Positions 47,780 through 58,119 of a stretch of 64,000 bases of DNA are shown piece after piece (within the stretch, counting starts at the first letter, position 1; each line of letters starts with the position of its first letter). A program made the translations under genes and the position numbers. Under the pieces are notes generated by a model that was not told the DNA's origin, searched no databases, and was given only the letters and a program-made list of their open reading frames with translations. Origin of the DNA: Mercurialis annua. Taxonomy: Eukaryota > Streptophyta > Magnoliopsida > Malpighiales > Euphorbiaceae. The stretch covers positions 26,301,501-26,365,500 of the forward strand of contig NC_065577.1 in assembly GCF_937616625.2 (NCBI RefSeq), written 5' to 3'.

Positions 47780-49568
47780 CACAATCCGTTCAGGGTGAAT
47801 TGGTCGTATTGATCTCTCGTTGTATACGAGGCAATTGTCAATTGATGAAATAATTTTGTGAATTTGAGTTTGATTTAGATATATGAGTTAGTTGATTAGA
47901 AAATCGAAGATCGTGGTTAATAGGTTTCGACAACCAGAATCGGTTGATCGATTTCGTTGATTAATGGTATTATTGTAATGTTTGGGTCAGTGGTTGAACC
48001 CTTGTTATGGGCGAATTGTTTTTTTAAGTTGTGTAGTATAAGTGAGATGCAGTCGATGTGCAGTTTAATGGCGGCGTTATGTTTCTAAATGATTCAAGGA
48101 ATCATTTTGATTGAGATTGTTTATGAGTAATATGGATTTTTTTTATTAGGATTAATTCCTAAAAAAATTACGAACTTTACACGAAGTTTCATTTTAATCA
48201 TGAACTTTAAAAGTTGTCATTTAAAGGCACGAACTTTCATTTTGTTTCAAATCTATCGCCAAGTAAAATCCGGTGTATTTTATCGAACCAAAAATTCCTA
48301 ATCCTATATACTCTAACTAAAAGATAATAAGATTTAATGTCGATTTATAATTTGGGTCTTTCATTAATGGTTTATTGAAGAATTTAGTCAACAAAAATAC
48401 ACTGAAATAATATATTTGAAACAAAATGAAAGTTCGTGCCTTTAAATGGCAACTTTTAAAGGTCATGATTAAAATGAAACTTCGTGTAAAGTTCGTGATT
48501 TTTTTAGGAATTAACCCTTTTTATTATGAGTTAAGTTCACAATTCCTTGGGAATAACAATATGAGTTTTTGTGTTTTGGATCGGATGATTCTTTGTAGTG
48601 TTTGTTTTGGAACCGAAATATTATCCGAGGTTTATTGGGTTTTGTTATCGATTGTTTTGATGTCGATCTTGTTATAAGTGGAAGAAAGTAGGTGTTTTAG
48701 AACACAAGATTTTATCAACTTGTGTTTTCAGTTTTCCTGTTGAGACGATAGAGTTTGAAATTGTAAGAATTAGATTTAAGCTTAGGGCTTGATCTTGCAC
48801 TTTGACATTGAGGATTTTATAATCAATAAGATTCGAGCTGGTTTTGAAAGCCACTCCAGTACAGAGTAGTTGTGACTCTCAGTTGGAAATTCATTGTTTA
48901 TTCACATTGCGTTGATCAAGTAATAGTTGGAGCACCAAGTCGTTAGACTCATAATTTTTGCGCATATGTGTGTTGTGACCGTTTCAACTGCGGATCAGTT
49001 TCGGATTTTAATTCGAGGTCGAATTTTCTTAGGTCGGGGAGAATGTAATACCCCTTATGGTTTCGACGTGTTTTGTTTTGTGTTGATCTTCTCTTTGTGA
49101 TAATTTTGATTAGAGTTATAATTGAAAGAGATTTGAGGTTCGTTCTTGGTTATTCTAAGTATTTATTCCAGTTGAGTTTTTTGTGGGAGAGATTGTATTC
49201 CCTTGCTGATTTCACCTAGAAAGGGCATTATCGTTTCATGTTAAGTGGAAGTTAGTATTTATACTTTTTGTGACCTTTTTTAGATTGTTTAGTATATGAG
49301 TGGTGGTACTGAGTTGTAGTTGAGGAAATAACTTGTTGAGTTTTGTTTACGCAAGCGCGTAGGTCATTAAGCACAAAATGATTACAGTTTGGGTTGGCTA
49401 CTTAGTTGCGGATTGTTCTTGAGAGACAGAGTTCGTTATGCAGAATTGTTATTATTGCTTTCCTTGACTACTTTGGGTGTCGTGTTTAAGTATTTTTCAC
49501 GTTTTTTACGTGTGTGTTTTTGTTCAGACAGTATATAATTTATGATATGTTTTACGTGGGTTGTTTCG
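47780..49568 (+). mobile_element. 3' internal region of a gene-less LTR element, plus strand
   Basis: Phrases here match the reverse complement of the 2484-12306 interior: for example 47795-47990 with 6360-6620, and 48840-49330 with about 5600-5950 (GGAAGTTAGT, GATTTCACCTAG, GAGTTGGAAAT). It is therefore the same non-coding family in opposite orientation to the neighbouring pol. A MULE-type MITE is inserted at 48149. At about 49035-49050 GGGGAGAA is followed by TGTAATACCCC, a polypurine-tract/LTR-start junction inside the region. No gene is seen. Confidence 0.65.
48149..48517. mobile_element. MULE-type MITE with long inverted arms
   Basis: The 369-bp element has ends GG(A/G)TTAATTCCTAAAAAAAT and about 110-bp inverted arms (48149-48260 against 48410-48517). 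It is flanked by a perfect 9-bp duplication TTTTTATTA (48140-48148 and 48518-48526). It shares GGGTTAATT tips and the phrase TTTACACGAAGTT with the MITE at 524-841, so the two are related. The ORF at 48426-48677 is not a gene. Confidence 0.9.
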
Positions 49569-49783
49569 TGTAATATCCCGTATTTTTCCATGATGGTTTC
49601 ATTGTGTTTTCGACTTAGTTTCGGATTATTAATGGTGGACTTAGAAAGTGTGAAAATTTAATTGGGGTTAGATTTGTATCTTGTATGTGTCGCATGTGTC
49701 CTATAGGTTTCCGATGGCGATTTGATTTGTATCCGAATTATAATCGATGTTGTGTTCGTATGCCTTCTGAATCTGACATGTTT
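49569..49783 (+). mobile_element. Truncated LTR start, same family as the solo LTR at 55401-58119
   Basis: It begins TGTAATATCCCGTATTTTTC and matches the reverse complement of the last 215 bp of 55401-58119 up to TCTGACATGTTTT. It then breaks into satellite with a few shared bases (TTTTGG). The rest of the LTR is deleted. Confidence 0.85.
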
Positions 49784-51200
49784 TGGCTTAAATTGCTAAA
49801 AAGGTGAAACGTTTGGTTATGTTTCGTAACGTTTGTAAATGTTTGGCTTCAATCGCTAATAACGTGAAAACGTTTGGTTTTGTTTCGTAACTTTTGTAAA
49901 CGTTTGGCTTAAATTGCTAAAAAAGTGAAACGCTTGGATTTATTTCGTAAACATTTGTTAACGTTTGGCTTAAATCGCTAAAAAGGTGAAACGTTTGGAT
50001 TTGTTTCGTAAAGTTTGTAAACGTTTGGCTTAAATTGCTAAAAAGGTGTAAAGTTTGGATTTGTTTCGTAAAGTTTGTAAACGTTTGGCTTAAATCACTA
50101 AAAAGGGTGAAACGTTTGGATTTGTTTCGTAACGTTTGTAAACATTTGGCTTAAATCGCTAAAGAAACCAAAACTTTTGGCTTTGTTCCGTAGCGTTTGT
50201 AAACATCTGGCTTCAATCATTTAAAAGGTGAAACATTTGGATTTTTTTCGTAACGCTTGTAAACGTTTGGCTTCACTCACTAAAAAGGTGAAACGTTTCG
50301 ATTTGTTTAGTAACGTTTGTAAATGTTTTGCCTAAATCGCTAGAAAGGTTAAACTTTTGGATTTGTTTGGCAACGTTTGTAAACATTTGACTTAGATCAC
50401 TATAAAGGTGAAACGCTTGGTTTTGTTTTCGTAACGTTTGGATTTGTTTCGAAACGTTTGTAAACGATTGGCTTATATCGCTAAAAAGGTGAAACGTTTG
50501 GATTTGTTTCGTAACTTTCGTAAACGTTTGGCTTAAATCGCTAAAAAGGTGAAACATTTGGATTTGTTTTGCAACGTTTGTAAACGTTTGACTTAAATCG
50601 CTAAAAAGGTGATCCATTTGATTTTGTTTCGTAACGTTTGGATTTGTTTTGTAACATTTGTAAACATTTGGCTCAAATCGCTAAAAAGATGAAATGTTTG
50701 ATTTAAATCGCTAAAAAGGAGAAACGTTTGGATTTGTTTCGTAACGTTACGAAACAAATCCAAACGTTTCACCTTTTTAGTGATATAAGCCAAATGTTTA
50801 CAAAAGTTACAAAACAAATCCAAACGTTTACAGATGTTACGAAACAAATCCAAGTGTTTCACCCTTTTAGCGATTTAAGCAAAACGTTTACAAATGTTTC
50901 GAAACAAATCCTAGTGTTTCACCTTTTTAGAAATTTAAATCAAACATTTACAAACTTTATGAAACAAATCCGAACGTTTCGAAACAAATCCAAATTTTTA
51001 AAACGTTACAAAATAAATGTTTGGTTTAAATTGCTAAAAAGGTGAAATGTTTGATTTTGTTCCGAAACGTTTGTAAACGTTTGGCTTCAATCGCTAAAAA
51101 CCTGAAACATTTGGTTTTGTTTCGTAACTTTTGTAAACGTTCGGCTTAAATTGCTAAAAAGGTGAAACGCTTGGCTTTGTTTCGTAACGTTTGTAAAGGT
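49784..51200. repeat. 60-bp satellite array, block 4a (forward, inverted, forward)
   Basis: Forward to about 50745, inverted 50746-51015, forward again to 51200. The first switch forms a 70-bp near-perfect palindrome centred at 50745/50746. Confidence 0.92.
50711..50780. repeat. 70-bp palindrome at a satellite orientation switch
   Basis: The two 35-base halves are mutual reverse complements with a single mismatch. The centre is GTAACGTTAC. Confidence 0.93.
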
Positions 51201-51590
51201 TTGGCTAGGGGAAATGATGGATATCGCACCTGAAACATTACCAGAAGACTGCGACAAGACGCAGATCTAGAACAGATAGGACCAGTCGCAGGTCCTTGAC
51301 CCAGAACTCAACAGTAACCAACTAATGGCACGGATAAGTCAAGCTTCCCTGAAGATCAGGGATAAGAACGAAGAATGTCTCATCATATCTAGAAGATGAG
51401 ATCAGAATAAAGGAGAAGACTCCTAACACATTACAATGACGATGGTGTATATAAACCGAGCTCTGAGTCAGGTAAACCCAATTTCACTCATATTCACTCT
51501 CAACACTACTCCAAACTATCTGACTTAGGCATCGGAGGGTATTCGAGCCAACACCGGCTCGAATCCTTCTAACCTATTTTCCTTTGTAGG
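51201..51590 (+). mobile_element. Short LTR-like insertion (about 390 bp) in the satellite
   Basis: This non-satellite segment has a TATA box (TATATAAACC at about 51449), a following leader with CTGACTTAGGCATCGGAGGG (about 51520), a wording common in small plant LTRs, and a 9-bp stem (ATTCGAGCC ... GGCTCGAAT, 51541-51564). It interrupts a satellite unit at ...TTTGGCT and resumes at TTGCTAAAAAGG. I could not define clean TG...CA ends or a target duplication, so it may be a truncated solo LTR or a TRIM element. Confidence 0.6.
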
Positions 51591-54500
51591 TTGCTAAAAA
51601 GGTGAAACGTTTGGATTTGATTCGTAATGTTATAAATGTTTGGCTTAAATCGCTATAATGGGGAAGCGTTTGGATTTTTTTCGTAACGTTTGTAAATGTT
51701 ATGCTTAAATCGCTAAAAAGGTGAAACATTTGGTTTTGTTTCGTACGTTTGTAAACATTTGGATTAAATCGCTAAAAAGGTGAAATGTTTGGATTTGTTT
51801 GTAAACGTTAGGCTTAAATTGCTAAAAAGGTGAAACGCTAAGAAACAAACCCAAACGTTTCACATTTTTAGCAATTTAAGCCAAACGTTTACAAACGTTA
51901 CAGAACAAAACCAAATGTTTCAAATATTTAGTGATTTAAGCAAATGTTTACAAACGTTACGAAACAAAGCCAAATGTTTCACCATTTTAGCGTTTTAAGC
52001 CAAACGTTTACAAAGGTTATGAAACAAAACTAAATGTTTCCCCTTTTTAGCAATATAAGCCAAACGATTAAATAGCTAAAAAGGTGAAACGTTTGGATTT
52101 GATTCGTAATGTTTTAAATGTTTGGCTTAAATTGCTATAATGGCAAAGCGTTTGGATTTGTTTCATAACGTTTGGAAATGTTTTGCTTAAATCGCTAAAA
52201 AGGTGAAACCTTTGGTTTTGTTTCGTACGTTTGTAAACATTTGGCTTAAATCGCTAAAAAGTTGAAATGTTTGGATTTTTTTGTAAACGTTTGGCTTAAA
52301 TTGCTAAAAAGGTGAAACGCTTGGATTTTTTTCGTAGCGTTTGTAAACGTTTGGCTTAAATTTCTAAAAAGGTGAAACTTTTTGGATTTGCTTCGTAACG
52401 TTTTAAACGTTTGGATTTGTTTCTTAACGTTTGTAAACGTTTGGCTAGAAAAGGGAAACGTTTGGATTTTTTTCGTAACGTTTGTAAAGTTTTGGTTAAA
52501 TTGTTAAAAAGGTATAACACTTGGATTTGTTTCGTAACATTTGCAAACATTTGGCTTAAATTGCTAAAAAGGTGAAACGTTTGATTTGTTTCGTAACGCT
52601 TGTAAACTTTCAGAATAAATTGCTAAAAAGGTGAAACGTTTGGATTTGTTTCGTAACGTTTCTAACCGTTTCTAAACGTTTGGCTTAAATCGCTAAACTG
52701 GGGAAACGTTTTGATTTGTTTCGTAACGTTTGTAAACATTTGGCCTAATTCGCTAAAAAGGTAAAACGTTCGGATTTATTTCGTAACTTTTGTAAACGTT
52801 TGGCTTAAATATCTAAAAAGGTGAAATTCTTGGATTTGTAAACGTTTAGCTTAAATTGTTAAAAAGGTGAAACGCTTGGATTTGTTTCGTAAAGTTTGTA
52901 AATGTTTGGCTTAAATCACTAAAGAGGTGAAATATTTGGATTTGTTTCGTAACGTTTGTAAACGTTTAGCTTAAATTTCTAAAAAGGTGAAACGTTTGGA
53001 TTTGTTTCGTAACATTTGTAAACGTTTGTTTTAAATTGATAAAAAGGTGAAATACTTGGATTTGTTTCGTAACATTTGTAAACGTTTGGCTTAAATTGCC
53101 AAAAAGGTGAAACGTTGAATTTGTTTCGTAACGTTTGTAAACGTTCCGATTAAATTGCTAAAAAGGCTAAATGTTTTGAGTTGTCTCATAACGTTTCTAA
53201 ACGTTTGGCTTAAATCGCTAAAATGGGGAAACGATTGGATTTGTTTCGTAACGTTTGTACACGTTTGACTTAAATCTCTAAAAAGAGGAAACATTTGGAT
53301 TTGTTTCGTAACGTTTGTAAACGTTTGGCTTAAATTGCTAAAAAGGTGAAACGCTTGGATTTATTTCGTAACGTTCGTTAACATTTGGCATAAATCGCTA
53401 AAAAGGAGAAAAGTTTGGATTTGTTTCGTAACATTTGTAAACGTTTGGTTTAAATCGCTAAAAAGGTGAAACTTTTGGTTTCGTTCTGTAACGTTTGTAA
53501 ACGTTTGGCTTAAATCGCTAAAAGGGTGAAACGTTTGGATTTATTTCGTAACGTTTGTAAACGTTTGACTTAAATCGCTAAAAAGGTGAAACATTTATAT
53601 TTGTTTTTGTAACGTTCGTAAACGTCTGATTTAAATTGCTAAAAAGGTGAAAAGTTTGGCATAAATCGCTAAATTGGGAAACATTTGGTTTTGTTTCGTA
53701 ACATTTGTAAACGTTCGGCTTAAATCACTCAAAAGGTGAAACTTTTTGATTTGTTTCATAACGTTTTAAACATTTGGTTTACATCGCTAAAATGGGGAAA
53801 CGTTTGGATTTGTTTCACAACGTTTGTAAACGTTTGGCATAAATTGCAAAAAAGGTGAAACGCGTGGATTTGTTACGTAATGTTTGTAAAGATTTGGCCT
53901 AATTTGCTAAAATGGGGAAATGTTTGGATTTATTTCATAACTTTTGCAAGCGTTTGGCTTAGATCGGTAAAAATGGGAAATGTTTGGTTTTTTTCGTAAC
54001 GTTTGGCTTAAATCGCTAAAAAGGTGAAACTTTTAGATTTATTTCGTAACGTTTTAAACGTTTGGATTAAATCTCTAAAAAGGTGAAACGCTTGGATTGG
54101 TTTCGTAACGTTTGTAAATATTTGGCTTAAATCTCTAAAAAGGTGGAACATTTTGATTTGTTTCGTAACGTTTTAAACGTTTGGTTTAAATCGCTAAAAT
54201 GGGAAAACGTTTGGATTTGTTTCGTAACGTTTGTAAACGTTTGGCTTGAATTGCTAAAAAGGTGAAACGCTTGGATTTGTTTCGTAATGTTTGTAAACGT
54301 TTGGTTTAAAATGATAAAAAGGTGAAACGTTTGGATTTGTTTCGTAATTTTATATCGTAACGTTTATAAACGTTTGGTTTATATCGCTAAAAAGGGGAAA
54401 CGTTTGGATTTGTTTCATAACATTTGTAAACGTTTGGCTTAAATCGCTAAAAATAGGAAACATTTTGTTTTGTTTCATAACGTTTGTAAACGTTTGGCTT

Positions 54501-55400
54501 AAGTAGCTAAAAAGGGGAAACATTTGGATCTGTTTCGTAACGTTTTAAACGTTTGGCTTAAATCTCTAAAAAGGCAAAACGTGTGGATTTGTTTCGTAAC
54601 GTTTGTAAGCGCTTGGATTTAAGCCAAATGTTTGCAAACTTTACGAAACAAAACCAAACGTTTAAAACGTTACGAAACAAATCCAAACGTTTCACATTTT
54701 TAGCGATTTAAGCCAAACGTTTACAAACGTTATGAAACCAAGCCAAACGTTTACAAACGTTACGATACAAATCCAAGCGTTTAACCTTTTTATCAATTTA
54801 AGCCAAACGTTTACAAACGTAACAAAACAATCCAAACGTTTCCCCTTTTAGCGATTTAAGCCAAACATTTACTAAAGTTATGAAATAAATCCAAATGTTT
54901 CACTTTTTAGCGATTTAAACCACACGTTTACAAAAGTTACAAAATAAATCCAAACGTTTCCCCTTTTTAGAGATTTAAGCCAAACGTTTACAAACGTTAC
55001 GGAAGAAAACCAAACGTTTCATATTTTTTAAGATTTAGGCCAAAAGTTTACAAACGTTAAGAAACAAATCCAAGTGTTTCACCTTTTTAGCGATTTAAGC
55101 CAAACGTTTACAAATGTTACGAAACAAATCCAAACATTTCGCCTTTTTAGCGATTTAAGCCAAACATCTTGGCTTAAATCGCTAAAAAGTGAAACGTTTT
55201 GATTTATTTCGTAATATTTGTAAACGTTTGGCTTAAATCGCTAAAAAGGTGAAATGTTTGGATTTTTTTCGTAATATTTATGAACGTTTGGCTTAAATCG
55301 CTAAAAAGGTGAAACGTTTGGATTTGTTTCGTAACGTTTGTAAACATTTGTCATAAATCGCTAAAAAGGTGAAACGTTTGGATTTGTTTCGGAACGTTTC
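51591..55400. repeat. 60-bp satellite array, block 4b with three inverted blocks
   Basis: Orientation is forward except 51841-52070, 54610-55165 and short edges. The array ends at the solo LTR's target duplication GTTTC (55396-55400). Confidence 0.92.
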
Positions 55401-58119
55401 TGTCACGACCCAATTTCATGGATCGCGACCGGCGCTAGGGTATGGGTATGGTTGTAACCAAACCTGTAGCTATCCTTAAGGATAACCAACAAATACATAT
55501 ATCTGCAAGAAAACCAATGCTCGGGGGCAACCGAGACTTCAGCCTAGTTCTAACAGTTCATACTATACAACATTTATTATAAAGTGCTCAGCCAACTCTG
55601 ACTCATAATCATGGCAGAAACCTGTATTAACCCAAGTTAATATAAGAATGCCAAATAATAAGACTTCTAGTTACTACTTCGGTCTAAGAGTGAAATCAGT
55701 TCAATACCTTTAAATAAATAAAGTAAAACCTCCGAGGAAATAAAGAATCGGGGAGCAGCTAACTTGCTCAAATCATTACCTTCAAAAAATTGGAAAAACA
55801 ACGGGGTCAGATATACTGAGATGAGTTCATACCACTATTTACATTTATCAAGTGGAAAACCTTTAAAACCCTTTTAAAACATTTAATATAAACATTACAT
55901 ATAATAGTTGGAACCCTAATCCACAATACTAAATATATACATAATCCAAAAGGCCTGGTCCCGAGAGCTGAGCTACACCGAGTTACCACCAACAATACTT
56001 AATTCATATCCAGAGTCCCGAGAGCTGAGCTACACCGAGTTACTCTACTTGTCCCGAGAGCTATGCTCACACTGAGTTACCACCACATATCACATACCTT
56101 ATCTAGATCAATACTGGTGCGCACGGAGTCCTAATGATGCCCATTAGGTAGCATGTTCCAACTAGAAGCCATAATGGGAAAACAGTTCTAAATATACATA
56201 CAGTATATATTTATATATTAAAATAACAATTTACTTAATAAAGCGGTAAATACTAAGTACAAACTCACTCCTTGTGAATCCACGTGAAAACCGGCAAGCA
56301 ACTAAACCTTATTCGACTCCGAAGCATGAGTAGTCGACGGGTCAAAGAACATGGCATAAAACATAATTAATATCATCCCCTAACTCTAGAGAATACTAGA
56401 CACCACATAGGACTAGCACAGATATCAGTCAATCCAAAGTACGCACTATCAAAAGGTCACAACACATATACACCCAAAATGCCAAAGCATAAATCAAGGT
56501 GGAGTAATCATATATACTCAAACCATAACCAGAGTTATATAGAAATACATGAGTTTTCATTTAAAATACAATCTGAATAATTCAGAAAACAGCTTAAAGT
56601 AAACCAAGTATAAATCCATGCCAGTGAGTCAGCCGAGTTATTTAAAATTACCAAGCTTCTTCTCGCTTGTTGGGTGACCAAAGTCTAACCCAACCCAAAA
56701 GTTAAACCAAGTAAACCCAAGTTTACATTTCAAAATACTTGAATGAAAAGTTTAGCTATTTAAAAGCAAGAACACAATCCATTGTTTAGGCAACAATTGG
56801 TAAATCTCTACATACTAACTCGAGTATGTTAAACTTCTTTTAAAAAATGAAGCGAAAGGGATTAAATCATCCATTTAAACGTTAAGCTCAGACTTGAAAC
56901 GATAATCAAACCATGGCATAAACATGTCTACTAAGGCATAATCAACACAAATGAGTATAACACAAACAAAGCAATGTTAAAATGCCAAGAACGATGCAAA
57001 ACAGCCCCAGTACGATTATGGGGAGCAACTATATCGATGAAGTGTACTTAACACATAAATAAGGTGAAATCATTCGTTTACAAGCCAACCAATCAACCTA
57101 TGATTTACTAAGCATGTCAAAAGATGTAACACTGATCCAACACATTTGAACAACCCCTAAACATGAATTTCCAGTCCTTTATAACAATGCTAAAACAGCG
57201 AATTAACAACCCATAATCATGTGAAATCAATTAGCACTTAAATCCAACAATCAAACTTCAATTTTATAGGTATACTATTACAAATTTGACAAAGCAAATC
57301 AGAGATCACATCAGCCAGAACATAGATACAACGCATTAGAACGCAATCTAGCAACCTAACACATGAATCCATACTCAGAAATTCAAGGGATAGAAACACA
57401 TATGTTAAGAAACAGGATCAGCAAATGAACCTAATGAAAACAGTGAATCAACACCAACAACACGCTGGAAAAATGGATTGAATCAACTAACAATCAATAT
57501 ACGCAAAAAGGAATTGATTAGACAAAGAACGGAGTGTTATAATCGCTTACCGAAGCCAAGGACGTGAGAGATAGCAATGGAATTAGTATTTCAGAGAGTT
57601 TTTAAGTGCCTAGGGTTTATAAAATAAGTGGGGGCTGATATGGGTCGAATAAGGTGCCTATTTATTGGCCCCGACATAAAATTAAAAGTAAGGCGCGATG
57701 GGAGGCGCAATGCGAGGCGCGTTCAAACCATCGCGCCTTCACTGGACGCAAAACTTGTTTGGGGTGCGTTGCGAGGCACTATGGCCGATCGCGCCCTCTA
57801 ACGCTCCTCAATTTTTTATCCAATGGTCGACTTTTTCTTGGGCACAACATATCCAAAAATGAGCCCGATCTAACGGTTAAATTGTGATATATGAATGTTT
57901 TCTCAAAACATGTCAGATTTAGAAGGTACACGAATAAATCATCGATTATAAACCGAATACAAATCAAATCGTCATCGAAAACTCACACGACACATGTGAC
58001 ACATACTAGATACAACTTAAACCCCAAAAAAGTGTCAAACTTGCTCAGTCCACCATTAACAATCCGAAATTAAGTCGGAAACACAACAAAACCATGATGG
58101 AAAAATACAGGATATTACA
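55401..58119 (-). mobile_element. Solo LTR (gypsy-type), 2719 bp, minus strand
   Basis: On the minus strand it starts TGTAATATCCTGTATTTTTC at 58119 and ends GGTCGTGACA at 55401. It has a perfect 5-bp duplication GTTTC (55396-55400 and 58120-58124) and no internal region. The 55401-56350 part resembles the LTR at 2484 in wording (CCCGAGAGCT blocks replace the GGTGAGACGTATCTCA blocks), so it is a sister family. A TATA-like AATAAATAGG (about 57655, minus strand) lies downstream of a palindrome array. Confidence 0.93.
57690..57800 (-). repeat. GC-rich short repeat cluster in the solo LTR
   Basis: AAGGCGCGATGGGAGGCGC, GCGAGGCGCG, CATCGCGCCTT and GATCGCGCC form a cluster of GGCGCGAT / ATCGCGCC inverted motifs in an AT-rich LTR. 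Confidence 0.75.
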
